Shown: positions 27,076 to 36,912 of the stretch, one piece after another
Layout: each line of letters opens with the position of its first letter
Position numbering within the stretch: position 1 is the first letter of the stretch
Assembly (NCBI RefSeq): GCF_001180025.1
Contig: NZ_CVSK01000048.1
Coordinates: forward strand, 25,843 to 89,842
Length of the DNA: 64,000 bases
Direction of reading: 5' to 3'
Origin: Candidatus Pelagibacter communis
Lineage (GTDB): Bacteria; Pseudomonadota; Alphaproteobacteria; Pelagibacterales; Pelagibacteraceae
Program-made: the position numbers and the translations under genes
The notes under the pieces: generated by a model
What the model was told of the DNA's origin: nothing
Databases searched by the model: none
Seen by the model: only the letters and a program-made list of their open reading frames with translations

Positions 27076-28532
27076 CTTAAAGCATTAATTAAAGCTTTTG
27101 CTTTATTAACTGTTTCCTCATATTCATTTTTAGGTTTACTATCTGCAACTATACCTGCACCTGCTTGCACATAAAATTTTTTATTTTTAGCAACTGCAGT
27201 TCTTAAAGCTATGCATGTATCAAATTCCCCATTTGCAGCAAAATATCCAATTCCACCTGCGTAAACTTTTCTTTTTGATGTTTCTAATTCATCTATAATT
27301 TCCATAGCTCTAATTTTTGGAGCTCCAGAAACAGTACCTGCTGGAAAACCAGCTAAGAGTGATTTAAATTTTGAAAATTTTTTATTATATTCCCCAACTA
27401 CATTTGAAACTATATGCATTACATGAGAATATCTCTCAATAATGAAACTTTCTGTAACTTTTACCGAATTTATCTTTGAGACTTTACCAGCATCATTTCT
27501 ACCCAAATCAAGTAACATTAAATGCTCTGAAAGTTCTTTTTTATCTTCAAGTAGATCTCTTTCATAAAAAAGATCTTCTTTTTTAGTTTTGCCACGTGGT
27601 CTAGTACCTGCAATTGGTCTTACAGTAATTTTATTATCCCTAAGTCTCACTAGTATTTCAGGACTTGCGCCAATTATTTGAAAATCCTCAAAGTTGAAGA
27701 AAAACATAAAAGGAGAGGGGTTTGTTACTCTTAGTTTTTTATAAATATCTAATGGTTTTTTTGTTAATTTTGCCTCAAATCTTTGGCTTAAAACAACCTG
27801 AAAAATATCTCCTAATTTAATATATTTTTTTGCCTTATTAACCATTGATAAAAATTTATTTTTTGAAGTGTTAGATTTCACTTTTATATTTTTTGATTTT
27901 TGAATTACTTTTTTATCAATATTTTTAATTGATGACTGAATGAGTAATTTAAACAAATCAGATTTAACTTCTTCATATTTATTTTGATAGTTTTTAATTT
28001 TTTCATCTTTAAAAATATTAGATATGTAAAAAATTTCTTTTTTTAAATTATCATGAATGACTAAAGTTCTTGGACGAAGAAGCCTTACATCGGGTAAATT
28101 AAGATCATTTTTACAATTATTAGGAATTTTTTCTATGTATCTGATTGAATCATAAGAAAAATACCCAGAGACTAATGAGCAAATGTTAGGTAAATTTTTG
28201 GGAATTTCAAACTTGAAATCTTCAATTATTTTTTCAATTAATTTATCTGGTTTATCATTTAATTTTCTTTTTTTATTTGTTTGAATTAGATAAGAATTAT
28301 TATTATTAAATTCCCAAATTTTATCAGGATTTTTACCAAATATTGTATATCTACCTTTGATTTTACCTTTTTCTACAGACTCAAATATAAAACTATTTTT
28401 TTCCTCTAGGAAATTGTCTATTAGGTTTAATACTTCCTCATCATTTTTTACTTTTTTTTTAGTGAAGATAATTTGATTTTTTTTGCTTCTGTGTCGAAAC
28501 TTAAAATCTTTGAAGCTTCGATTAATTATCAT
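27072..28532 (-). CDS. trpE: Anthranilate synthase component I
   Basis: Chorismate-utilising enzyme starting the tryptophan branch, 486 residues. The C-terminal catalytic domain shows FQVVLSQRFEAKL, IGASPEILVRL, PIAGTRPRG (about 307-315), DLLEDKKELSEHLMLLDLGRND and GFPAGTVSGAPKIRAME. The N-terminal FESVEKGKIKGRYTIFG fits the tryptophan feedback site. It overlaps ppiD by 4 bases; no leader peptide or attenuator is possible in so tight a junction. Confidence 0.95.
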   Translation of the reverse strand: MIINRSFKDFKFRHRSKKNQIIFTKKKVKNDEEVLNLIDNFLEEKNSFIFESVEKGKIKGRYTIFGKNPDKIWEFNNNNSYLIQTNKKRKLNDKPDKLIEKIIEDFKFEIPKNLPNICSLVSGYFSYDSIRYIEKIPNNCKNDLNLPDVRLLRPRTLVIHDNLKKEIFYISNIFKDEKIKNYQNKYEEVKSDLFKLLIQSSIKNIDKKVIQKSKNIKVKSNTSKNKFLSMVNKAKKYIKLGDIFQVVLSQRFEAKLTKKPLDIYKKLRVTNPSPFMFFFNFEDFQIIGASPEILVRLRDNKITVRPIAGTRPRGKTKKEDLFYERDLLEDKKELSEHLMLLDLGRNDAGKVSKINSVKVTESFIIERYSHVMHIVSNVVGEYNKKFSKFKSLLAGFPAGTVSGAPKIRAMEIIDELETSKRKVYAGGIGYFAANGEFDTCIALRTAVAKNKKFYVQAGAGIVADSKPKNEYEETVNKAKALINALR

Positions 28533-29947
28533 TTGAAGTAATTTTTAAGTCGATCAATAGTTTTTTGATTTAATTGGACTTGATATTTAGTATTTAGTAA
28601 TTGATCATACGATTGTAAGATACTTTTTCTGTTATTAGTATTTTGTGTATTTACAAATTTGATGTATTTCTCATCTGTTTTGTTAAATGAGTTTTTATTT
28701 GATCCAGTAATTTTGACTAAAAAAATATTTTGTTCTTTATTTACTAATGCAAAAGAGTTTTCTGGCATCGCATAAAGCATTTTAACTGAATTAATATCAA
28801 AGATATTATTATCTTCTATAGAGTTGATTGAAGAGTATTTTTTATTATATCCAGCAAGTTCCTCAAATTTTGAATTATCAAATTTTTTATCCTGAATTTC
28901 TTCGATGATTTTTCTATTGTAATCAAATTTACCTTTTTGATATATTAACTCTACAATTTCTCTTTTAATGATTTCATCATTTAAATTTGGAGCTCGATCA
29001 TATTGATTATCAATATTATAAAGTAGAAAGTTATCACCACTCTCTATCAAGTCTATTTTAGATGTTTTCTTAGAATAAATTAAATCTTCATTAATCTGTT
29101 TACTGGAGCTAGGTACAAACTGATTTACCTCAATAATTTCAACATTTATTCCTTTTAATATAGTTTCAAATGTAATTCCTTGAGAAATTTTGTTCTCAAT
29201 TGAATCAATTTCATCAAAAAATTCTTGATTGAATTCTTGAATTCCAATTAGATTTTTTGGATTTAAAATCACATACTTAAAATCTATATATTCTCTTTTT
29301 AATTGATCTTTGTTTTCATCAATAAATACTTCGATTTCATTATCTGTATAATCTTCCTTAGTTTTATAAAGGGTTTCCATATCAAAATACTCGATATCTA
29401 AAGATTTATTATTTTCCTCAAAGTTATTTTCTATCAAAAAATTTGGGGTTATTGTTCCTGCTCCAATAAAATCAAATAAGTGTTTCTGCAATTCTCTATT
29501 TTTTAATTGTAACTCAAACATTGCAGCTGACATGTTGTTTGATAGTAAAAATTTTTCATATTTAATTCTTTGAAAAGCACCATTTTCATCATGGAAATTT
29601 TTATTTCTTTTAATATTTTTAAGTATGGTTCTTTCGTTTATTGAAAGGTCAAAGTCATTAATTTCTAAATCAATCAATTTAGTTGAAATTAACCCTGATA
29701 ATAGTTCTTCAATAATATTATTGTCTAAGTTATCCCTAATAACTTCTTGTGAAATTCCACTTTGATTCACATAGTCAATAAAATCTTGAGTTGTTACATT
29801 TGTTTTATTTATTTTTGCAATATTGTTTTGATTATTTGTGCTAAATCCACCACCAAAACCACCAAAGATAAAAGCGAAAGCAACAACGGCCATCACTAAA
29901 AATCCTCCAGTTTTTTTCCATCCTAATTCTTTTAGTTTTTCTATCAT
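28529..29947 (-). CDS. ppiD: PpiD/SurA-like membrane-anchored periplasmic chaperone
   Basis: 472 residues with one N-terminal TM helix (about 14-31, GFLVMAVVAFAFIFGGFGGG) and a periplasmic SurA_N-like domain (IAKINKTNVTTQDFIDYVNQ, about 43-62). This is the layout of PpiD at the SecYEG exit. It is much shorter than typical alphaproteobacterial PpiD, and I see no clear parvulin motif, so it may act as a chaperone without isomerase activity. Location between tpiA and trpE is the conserved alphaproteobacterial position and the main support for the name. Confidence 0.78.
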   Translation of the reverse strand: MIEKLKELGWKKTGGFLVMAVVAFAFIFGGFGGGFSTNNQNNIAKINKTNVTTQDFIDYVNQSGISQEVIRDNLDNNIIEELLSGLISTKLIDLEINDFDLSINERTILKNIKRNKNFHDENGAFQRIKYEKFLLSNNMSAAMFELQLKNRELQKHLFDFIGAGTITPNFLIENNFEENNKSLDIEYFDMETLYKTKEDYTDNEIEVFIDENKDQLKREYIDFKYVILNPKNLIGIQEFNQEFFDEIDSIENKISQGITFETILKGINVEIIEVNQFVPSSSKQINEDLIYSKKTSKIDLIESGDNFLLYNIDNQYDRAPNLNDEIIKREIVELIYQKGKFDYNRKIIEEIQDKKFDNSKFEELAGYNKKYSSINSIEDNNIFDINSVKMLYAMPENSFALVNKEQNIFLVKITGSNKNSFNKTDEKYIKFVNTQNTNNRKSILQSYDQLLNTKYQVQLNQKTIDRLKNYFK

Positions 29948-30003
29948 TGCTTTATAAATTTATTGATCTGTAAAAAACAAATCTATAGATTAAAAAGTCA
30001 ATT

Positions 30004-30744
30004 ATGACAAATAAATATATGTATTTTGTAGCTAATTGGAAAATGTTTGGGGATTTAAGAACTCTAAATTCACTTGATAAAGTAATAAAGTTTTCAAAAA
30101 ATAACAAAAAAAATAAATTTAAAATAGTTTATTGCCCACCTAATACATTAATTCGTCCATTATCAAGAAGACTTAAAAAAACAAATATTGAGGTTGGTGC
30201 TCAAAACTGTCATTACAGCTATGACTATGGTGCTTACACAGGACAAGTAAATTCTAATATGCTTAAAAATGTTGGAGCAAAGTATGTTATTTTAGGACAC
30301 TCAGAAAACAGGCAGTTAGGAGAAACAGACAATATAATTAATTTAAAAATTAAAAGTGCAATCAAATCAGGTTTAAAAATCATTTTTTGTATTGGCGAAA
30401 CTTTGAAAGAAAGAAGACAAAAAAAAACCAATCAAATTTTAAAAAGACAAATTAAAAAAGGATTAAAATCGATAAAGAATAAATCTAAAATTATTGTAGC
30501 TTATGAACCAGTTTGGTCTATCGGAACAGGTGTAATTCCAAAAGAAGCTGATTTAAATAAAACTATTTCATTTATTAAAAGTAGATTTGTAAAAATATAT
30601 CCTAAAATTTTATATGGTGGATCTGTAAATACTAATAATGCAAGCATATTAAAAAAAGTTCCCAACATTGACGGTTTTTTGATAGGAGGCGCATCACAAA
30701 TTCCAAAAAAATTTATTGATATAATTCAAAAAACGATTAATTAA
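30004..30744 (+). CDS. tpiA: Triosephosphate isomerase
   Basis: Interconverts dihydroxyacetone phosphate and glyceraldehyde 3-phosphate. 246 residues. N11 and K13 in ANWKM, catalytic His in ILGHSENRQ (about 95-103), catalytic Glu in VAYEPVWSIGTG, and phosphate loops YGGSVN and LIGGAS near the C-terminus. It is divergent from ppiD across a 56-base gap that must hold both promoters. Confidence 0.96.
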   Translation: MTNKYMYFVANWKMFGDLRTLNSLDKVIKFSKNNKKNKFKIVYCPPNTLIRPLSRRLKKTNIEVGAQNCHYSYDYGAYTGQVNSNMLKNVGAKYVILGHSENRQLGETDNIINLKIKSAIKSGLKIIFCIGETLKERRQKKTNQILKRQIKKGLKSIKNKSKIIVAYEPVWSIGTGVIPKEADLNKTISFIKSRFVKIYPKILYGGSVNTNNASILKKVPNIDGFLIGGASQIPKKFIDIIQKTIN

Positions 30745-30750
30745 ACCATC

Positions 30751-31050
30751 ATGGAAACTTTATTACTTGTAATTAACATCATACTTGCTGTCATTTTAGT
30801 TCTTTTGGTTTTGTTGCAAAAATCAGAAGGAGGTGCTCTTGGTATTGGAGTTTCGCAAGAAAATTTTATGTTATCTAGATCAGCAGGCAGCTTCATGACA
30901 AAAGCCACTGCAATCATAGCAACGCTATTTATTATTTGTAGTTTAGCCTTAACAATAATATCTAGAGCAGAACTTACTCCTACGGGGTCGGTATTGGATA
31001 CAGTTGAGGAAAAAACTGAAGACACGCCTTCAATTCCAGAAAATAATTAA
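30751..31050 (+). CDS. secG: Preprotein translocase subunit SecG
   Basis: Small subunit of the Sec translocon, 99 residues. Two TM helices (about 3-23 and 51-71) flank the conserved LLQKSEGGALGIG loop. An acidic tail follows. It sits 6 bases after tpiA and about 45 before pyrG, the typical alphaproteobacterial order. Confidence 0.93.
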   Translation: METLLLVINIILAVILVLLVLLQKSEGGALGIGVSQENFMLSRSAGSFMTKATAIIATLFIICSLALTIISRAELTPTGSVLDTVEEKTEDTPSIPENN

Positions 31051-31094
31051 TTAATCCTTTTCAATTCATTTTTTATTCGCTATAAGATACTTCC

Positions 31095-32711
31095 ATGGCG
31101 CGATATATATTTGTCACTGGCGGCGTGGTTTCATCCCTTGGTAAAGGTCTCTCTTCTGCATCGCTTGCTTATTTGTTACAATCAAGAGGTTACAAAGTTC
31201 GTTTAAGAAAATTAGATCCTTATTTAAATGTGGATCCAGGAACAATGAGCCCGTTTCAACATGGAGAAGTTTTTGTAACAGATGATGGTGCTGAAACAGA
31301 TTTGGATTTAGGTCACTATGAAAGATTTTCAGGAGTAACTGCAAAGAAAACTGATAATATTACGACAGGAAAAATCTATAGTGATGTCCTAAAGAAAGAA
31401 AGAAAAGGTCAGTATTTAGGTAAAACAGTTCAAGTTATTCCTCATATCACAGACAGAATTAAAGAATTTATAAAACACGATACATCTAAAGAAGATTTTG
31501 TCATTTGTGAAATAGGAGGAATAGTAGGGGATATAGAAAGCTTACCATTTGTAGAGGCAATTAGACAATTTTCTAATGATATTGGTAAAAAAAATGCATT
31601 ATTTATTCATCTAACTTTAGTTCCTTATTTAAAAGCATCGGATGAAATAAAAACAAAACCAACCCAACACTCAGTTAAAGAATTAAGAAGCATTGGTATT
31701 CAACCTGATATTATTATTTGTAGATCAGAAAGACCTATTCCTTTAGACCATAGAAAAAAAATATCTTTGTTTTGTAATGTTGATATCAAAAATGTAATTG
31801 AAACTGTTGATGTTAAAACTATTTATGAGGCACCGATTAGTTTTTTTAATCAAAAATTAGATATTCAAGTTTTAAATTATTTTAAATTAAAATCAAAAAA
31901 ACCTGCAAATTTGAATCCTTGGAAAAAAATAACAAAAATTACTCTTAATACTAATAGACATGTTAACATTGCAATTATTGGAAAATACGTTGAATTAAAG
32001 GATGCTTATAAATCTTTAGATGAAGCACTTACTCATGGAGGAATATCCAATAATCTTAAAGTTAATTTGGTTAGAATAGATTCTGAAAAATTAAAAGTTT
32101 CAGAAATAAAAAATAAACTTAAAAATGTTTCAGGAATTCTAATTCCAGGTGGGTTTGGCAAAAGGGGAACTGAGGGTAAAATTGAAGCGATAAGGTATGC
32201 AAGAGTAAATAAAATTCCATTCCTTGGAATTTGTTATGGAATGCAGATGGCAATAATTGAATTTGCTAGAAATCAATTAAAGATTAAAAAAGCAACTTCT
32301 TCTGAGTTTGATAAAGGCGGTGTTCATATTATTGGCTTGATGCATGAATGGGAGAAAAGTGGCAGAAAAATTAAAGGGACAAATAAAGACTTAGGTGGCA
32401 CCATGAGACTTGGTTCTTATGATGCAATCTTAAAAGATAAGTCTAAAATTAGAGATATTTATAAATCTAGAATAATCAAAGAGAGACATAGACATAGATA
32501 TGAAGTGGATATTTTATATAAAGAAAAATTTGAGAAGAAAGGATTAATATTTTCAGGCTTATCTCCAGATCATAAGCTTCCAGAGATAATTGAACTTAAA
32601 AATCATCCATGGTTCATAGGAGTTCAGTTTCATCCTGAATTTAAATCTAGACCTTTGAACCCACATCCTTTATTCTCTTCTTTTATCAAAGCAGCAAAAA
32701 ATCATAGATGA
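31095..32711 (+). CDS. pyrG: CTP synthase
   Basis: ATP- and glutamine-dependent conversion of UTP to CTP, 538 residues. N-terminal synthase domain begins YIFVTGGVVSSLGKG; the glutaminase domain (from about 290) has the nucleophile Cys in FLGICYGMQMA and the His-Glu in GVQFHPEF. The tyrosine in GICYG is a small departure from the common GICLG. It overlaps kdsA by 4 bases. Confidence 0.97.
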   Translation: MARYIFVTGGVVSSLGKGLSSASLAYLLQSRGYKVRLRKLDPYLNVDPGTMSPFQHGEVFVTDDGAETDLDLGHYERFSGVTAKKTDNITTGKIYSDVLKKERKGQYLGKTVQVIPHITDRIKEFIKHDTSKEDFVICEIGGIVGDIESLPFVEAIRQFSNDIGKKNALFIHLTLVPYLKASDEIKTKPTQHSVKELRSIGIQPDIIICRSERPIPLDHRKKISLFCNVDIKNVIETVDVKTIYEAPISFFNQKLDIQVLNYFKLKSKKPANLNPWKKITKITLNTNRHVNIAIIGKYVELKDAYKSLDEALTHGGISNNLKVNLVRIDSEKLKVSEIKNKLKNVSGILIPGGFGKRGTEGKIEAIRYARVNKIPFLGICYGMQMAIIEFARNQLKIKKATSSEFDKGGVHIIGLMHEWEKSGRKIKGTNKDLGGTMRLGSYDAILKDKSKIRDIYKSRIIKERHRHRYEVDILYKEKFEKKGLIFSGLSPDHKLPEIIELKNHPWFIGVQFHPEFKSRPLNPHPLFSSFIKAAKNHR

Positions 32712-33532
32712 GTGCGATTAAAGTAAATTGTGAAAATATAGAAATTTCAAACAACAATAAGATTTGTATTATTGCAGGTCCTTGCCAGTTAGAGACAGAA
32801 CAACATGCAATGGATATGGCTGGAAAAATTAAGGAAATTACTTCAAAGTTTGGCCTTGGATTTATTTACAAAACCTCATTTGATAAAGCGAACAGAACTA
32901 GTTTAAAAGGCAAAAGGGGAGCAGGGTTAGATGCATCACTTCCTGTATTTGATAAAATTAAAAAGGAATTGAATGTCCCTATTTTAACAGACATTCATAA
33001 TGCTGAACAATGTGAAATTGTTTCAAAACATGTTGATGTTTTACAAATCCCAGCTTTTCTATGTCGACAAACAGACTTATTAATTGCTGCGGCTAAAACA
33101 AATAGAATTATTAATGTAAAAAAAGGTCAGTTCCTAGCACCTTGGGATATGGTGAATGTAACTAAAAAAATTTCAGACTCAGGAAATAAAAACATCCTAG
33201 TCACAGAAAGAGGTGCAAGTTTTGGATACAACACTTTAGTCTCTGACATGAGATCATTACCTATAATGGCAAAGAATGGCTATCCAGTAATTTTCGATGC
33301 AACTCATTCTGTTCAACAACCAGGTGGCCAAGGTGAATCCTCTGGTGGTCAAAGAGAATTTGTTGAATATTTAGCAAGAGCTGCAGTTGCAGTTGGAGTT
33401 GCAGGTGTATTTATTGAAACACATCAAGATCCTGATAATGCTCCATCAGATGGACCAAACATGGTACCATTGAATAAATTAGAGAATCTATTAAAACAAT
33501 TACACGATATAGATAATCTAATTAAAAAATAG
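32708..33532 (+). CDS. kdsA: 3-deoxy-D-manno-octulosonate 8-phosphate synthase
   Basis: Makes KDO 8-phosphate for the lipopolysaccharide inner core. 274 residues. IIAGPCQLE (about 20-28), YKTSFDKANRTS, and the C-terminal DATHSVQQPGG and ETHQDPDNAPSDGPNM are diagnostic. It complements the lpx genes elsewhere in the window. Its stop shares one base with the GTG start of eno. Confidence 0.96.
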   Translation: MSAIKVNCENIEISNNNKICIIAGPCQLETEQHAMDMAGKIKEITSKFGLGFIYKTSFDKANRTSLKGKRGAGLDASLPVFDKIKKELNVPILTDIHNAEQCEIVSKHVDVLQIPAFLCRQTDLLIAAAKTNRIINVKKGQFLAPWDMVNVTKKISDSGNKNILVTERGASFGYNTLVSDMRSLPIMAKNGYPVIFDATHSVQQPGGQGESSGGQREFVEYLARAAVAVGVAGVFIETHQDPDNAPSDGPNMVPLNKLENLLKQLHDIDNLIKK

Positions 33533-34788
33533 TGAGTAAAATTTTAAAAGTAAAAGCACGTCAAGTTTTTGACAGTAGAGGAAATCCAACAGTAGAGGCA
33601 GAGGTTTATATTAAAAATAATAGTGCATCTGCTATTTGTCCCTCAGGTGCTTCCACAGGAACTTTTGAAGCATTTGAAAAAAGAGATAAAAATAATAAAC
33701 GGTATTTAGGAAAAAGTGTTTTAAGTGCAGTTAACTTGGTTAACACAAAGATTTCAAAAAAATTAAAAGGACAAAGTATCCATAATCAAGAAAGAATTGA
33801 TGCTTTGTTAATTAATTTAGATGGTACAAGACAAAAAACTAATTTAGGAGCTAATGCGATGTTAGCAGTTTCTATGGCTGTAAAAAAATTGTCTGCAAAA
33901 GTAAAAAAATTACCTTTGTATAAAACTTTTTCTCAAAAAAATAACTTTCAATTACCTTATCCATTAATGAACATTATTAATGGTGGAGCGCATGCAAATA
34001 ATGGTCTTAGAATTCAAGAGTTTATGATCAGGCCTGATCGTGCAAAAAGTTTTTCTGAGGCAATGCGGATTTGTTTTGTTGTCATTAAAAACTTAAGTAA
34101 ATTAATTAAAGACAAAGGTTTATCAACTTCAGTAGGTGATGAAGGTGGGTTTGCACCCATGATCAGTAGTAATAATCAAGCTTTAGATTTAATTGTGAGT
34201 GCAATTAAAAAGTCAGGATTTGTTAATGGTAAAGATGTTTCTATTTGTCTTGATGTGGCTGCTAATGAATTATATAAAAAAAACAAATACTCTATTCATT
34301 CTAAAAGTTATATTTCAGTAGATAAATCCATCAAAGAATATCAAAAAATTATAAAAAAATATAAAATTAAATCTATTGAAGATCCATTTGCTGAAAATGA
34401 TTGGTTATCATGGAATAAATTAATGAAATCAATAAAAAAAGTTCAGATTGTTGGAGATGATTTGTATGTAACAAATCTTGAAAGATTAAAGAAAGGTTTC
34501 TTAAATATTTCCTCAAATTCTATCTTGATCAAGCTAAATCAAATTGGCACTGTTTCAGAAACGTTAGATGTAATTAAATTTGCTCAAACAATTGGATATA
34601 AAACAATTATATCTCATCGATCAGGTGATAGTGAGGATACGTTTATTGCCGATTTAGCAGTAGGCACTAATTCAAATCAAATTAAAACTGGATCCTTAGC
34701 TAGATCTGAAAGGGTTGCAAAATATAATCAATTAATCCGTATTGAAGAAGAACTTGGAAAAAAAGCGAGGATGAATAAGATCAATTAA
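33532..34788 (+). CDS. eno: Enolase
   Basis: Converts 2-phosphoglycerate to phosphoenolpyruvate. 418 residues from a GTG start that overlaps the kdsA stop. Key motifs: ARQVFDSRGNPTVE, GASTGTFEA, NIINGGAHA, GDEGGFAP (catalytic Glu), IEDPFAENDW, KLNQIGTVSET and SHRSGDSEDT (catalytic His). NQIKTGSLARSER closes the active site. Followed with shared base by a DivIC-like gene. Confidence 0.97.
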   Translation: MSKILKVKARQVFDSRGNPTVEAEVYIKNNSASAICPSGASTGTFEAFEKRDKNNKRYLGKSVLSAVNLVNTKISKKLKGQSIHNQERIDALLINLDGTRQKTNLGANAMLAVSMAVKKLSAKVKKLPLYKTFSQKNNFQLPYPLMNIINGGAHANNGLRIQEFMIRPDRAKSFSEAMRICFVVIKNLSKLIKDKGLSTSVGDEGGFAPMISSNNQALDLIVSAIKKSGFVNGKDVSICLDVAANELYKKNKYSIHSKSYISVDKSIKEYQKIIKKYKIKSIEDPFAENDWLSWNKLMKSIKKVQIVGDDLYVTNLERLKKGFLNISSNSILIKLNQIGTVSETLDVIKFAQTIGYKTIISHRSGDSEDTFIADLAVGTNSNQIKTGSLARSERVAKYNQLIRIEEELGKKARMNKIN

Positions 34789-35090
34789 TGCTTCGATTAA
34801 TAAAAAAAAATTATTTTTTATTAATATCTGTTTTTCTTATTTTTTATTTTGGTTTTAATTTAGTGTCTGGAGAAAGAGGCCTTTTTTCGTATATAGAAAA
34901 GAAGGAACTTTTGTCTAACTTGAAAAAAGAAGAATTAACCCTAACTAATAAAATAGAAGATATGGATCATAAAAATTCACTTCTAAGTATTAATTTGGAT
35001 CTTGATTATATTGAGACTTTAATTAGAGAACGATTTTTGTTTGGTAAAAAAAATGAGACTATTTATATAATTAAAAAAGATGAAAAGTAG
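34788..35090 (+). CDS. ftsB: FtsB/DivIC-family septum formation protein
   Basis: 100-residue bitopic protein: one TM helix (about 10-26), then a coiled coil (about 35-65) and a short periplasmic end with [20 protein letters not shown], similar to the DivIC family consensus around arginine and phenylalanine. Expected partner of FtsL/FtsQ in the divisome. The position after eno is conserved in alphaproteobacteria. It overlaps lipA by 11 bases. Confidence 0.85.
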   Translation: MLRLIKKNYFLLISVFLIFYFGFNLVSGERGLFSYIEKKELLSNLKKEELTLTNKIEDMDHKNSLLSINLDLDYIETLIRERFLFGKKNETIYIIKKDEK

Positions 35091-36000
35091 ACATCCAGAA
35101 AAAGAAAACAAACCGGTTAATCCAATTAAAAAAAAACCTGAATGGATTAGATCAAAACTTACAAATAGTAAGGAATTCTTTTTAACCAAAACAATAGTAA
35201 ATAATAATAATCTTGTAACTGTTTGTCAGGAAGCAAACTGCCCTAATATAACCGAATGTTGGAGTAAGCGACATGCAACTTTTATGATTATGGGAGACAC
35301 CTGTACAAGAGCTTGTGCTTTTTGTGATGTTAAAACTGGTGTACCAGGAAAATTAGATCAACTTGAACCTGTCAAGATTGCAGAAGCAGTAAAAAAATTA
35401 AATTTAAAACATGTTGTTATTACTTCAGTGGATAGAGATGATTTAGACGATGGTGGATCAGAACATTTTTTTGAAGTGATTAAACAAACTAGAGAATCAA
35501 ATCCAAATACTACTATTGAAGTTCTTACACCTGATTTTTTAAGAAAAGGAGATGCATATAAAAAAGTTTTAGATGCTAAACCAGATGTTTTTAATCATAA
35601 TATTGAAACTGTCCCTAGTCTTTATCTAAAAGTTCGACCGGGATCTAGATACTTTGCATCTTTAGAACTTTTGAAAAATGCAAAAAAAGTTAATAAAAAT
35701 ATTTTTACTAAATCAGGAATAATGGTTGGCCTAGGGGAATCAAGAGACGAAATTTTACAAGTCATGGATGATTTAAGAGCCGCAGATGTTGATTTCATAA
35801 CGATCGGTCAATATTTACAACCATCACCCAAACATTATCCATTAGATCGATATTACACGCCAAAAGAGTTTGAAGATTTAGGAACAATTGCAAAAGCTAA
35901 AGGATTTTTGTTGGTGTCTTCATCCCCTCTAACTAGATCTTCATATCATGCAGATGAAGATTTTGCGAAACTTCAACAAAATAGATTAAAAAATAATTAA
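35080..36000 (+). CDS. lipA: Lipoyl synthase
   Basis: Radical SAM enzyme inserting two sulfurs into octanoyl-protein. 306 residues. The auxiliary iron-sulfur cluster uses C49, C54 and C60; the radical SAM cluster uses C75, C79 and C82 (CTRACAFC). [14 protein letters not shown] and the late [11 protein letters not shown] are family motifs. In many alphaproteobacteria the pyruvate dehydrogenase genes lie between the ftsB-like gene and lipA; here they are absent and the two genes overlap. Confidence 0.96.
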   Translation: MKSRHPEKENKPVNPIKKKPEWIRSKLTNSKEFFLTKTIVNNNNLVTVCQEANCPNITECWSKRHATFMIMGDTCTRACAFCDVKTGVPGKLDQLEPVKIAEAVKKLNLKHVVITSVDRDDLDDGGSEHFFEVIKQTRESNPNTTIEVLTPDFLRKGDAYKKVLDAKPDVFNHNIETVPSLYLKVRPGSRYFASLELLKNAKKVNKNIFTKSGIMVGLGESRDEILQVMDDLRAADVDFITIGQYLQPSPKHYPLDRYYTPKEFEDLGTIAKAKGFLLVSSSPLTRSSYHADEDFAKLQQNRLKNN

Positions 36001-36455
36001 TGCCAAAAGCATCAGTTAGGCGATTAATTGATAACAGAAAAGATAAGCTAATTGAATTTGTTTTAGATATTGAAAAATACCCAGAATTTATTCCTTTCTG
36101 TGATAATTCAAAAGTTTATAAGAGAAGTGATAACGGAGATACAATAAATATAATTGCGGATCTTACAATAGGTAAGGGACCGTTTAAAGATACATTTAAA
36201 AGTGACGTTAAATTAAATAAAAAAAATGATCATATTCATGTTGTTAATTTAGGTGGACCATTAAATCATTTAGAAAATAATTGGAAATTTATTGAGGTGG
36301 GAAATGATACTGAAGGTTATAAAACAGAGGTTTTATTTGATATTGATTTTGAAATAGAAAATAAGTTCTTAAATATTTTAATGACTAAATCTTTTCAATT
36401 TGGTTTGGAAAAGATAGCAGACGCGTTTCAAAAAAGAGCTGAAAGTATTAAATAA
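36000..36455 (+). CDS. Coq10/RatA-type START-domain protein
   Basis: 151 residues of the polyketide cyclase/START-like fold. The pattern VLDIEKYPEFIPFCDNSKVY near the N-terminus and FQKRAESI at the end match the ubiquinone-binding Coq10 family; E. coli RatA is related. Position after lipA is usual in alphaproteobacteria. Its 3' end overlaps the convergent cinA gene by 8 bases. A ubiquinone-chaperone role is family inference. Confidence 0.85.
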   Translation: MPKASVRRLIDNRKDKLIEFVLDIEKYPEFIPFCDNSKVYKRSDNGDTINIIADLTIGKGPFKDTFKSDVKLNKKNDHIHVVNLGGPLNHLENNWKFIEVGNDTEGYKTEVLFDIDFEIENKFLNILMTKSFQFGLEKIADAFQKRAESIK

Positions 36456-36912
36456 TTTTACTGATTATCTTAATGACATTACGGACTGTTGATTTTTGAA
36501 TTGAATTACGGTTTTTTGATTTAAATTTATTTTCTTTAATAAGCAGAGTTTTACCTTTTTTAATGCCAACATAAACAAGGCCAACAGGTTTTTCTTTTGA
36601 TCCACCTCCTGGACCAGCAATTCCTGTTATCGAAACGCTGATTTTACTCTTTGATATTTTTGATAAATTTTGAACCATTGCCTTACAACACTCATGGCTT
36701 ACCGCACCATATTTTCTGATAATATTTTTATTAACCTTTAATATCTTTATTTTTGCTTGATTAGAGTAACTGATTAGACCCATTTGAAAATATTTTGATG
36801 AATTAGCTAATTTAGTTAAATTATAGGCCAATAATCCACCCGTACATGATTCAGCTACGGATATAGTTAATCTTTTTTTAATTAATTTTTTATGCAGTAA
36901 TTGAATACTCAT
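36448..36912 (-). CDS. pncC: CinA C-terminal domain protein / NMN amidohydrolase
   Basis: 154-residue stand-alone CinA C-terminal (PncC) domain: deamidates nicotinamide mononucleotide in the pyridine nucleotide cycle. Motifs: SVAESCTGGLLAYNLT (about 18-33), YGAVSHECCKAM, and SITGIAGPGGGSKEKPVGLVYVG. The start shares one base with the pgpA stop. Confidence 0.9.
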   Translation of the reverse strand: MSIQLLHKKLIKKRLTISVAESCTGGLLAYNLTKLANSSKYFQMGLISYSNQAKIKILKVNKNIIRKYGAVSHECCKAMVQNLSKISKSKISVSITGIAGPGGGSKEKPVGLVYVGIKKGKTLLIKENKFKSKNRNSIQKSTVRNVIKIISKII

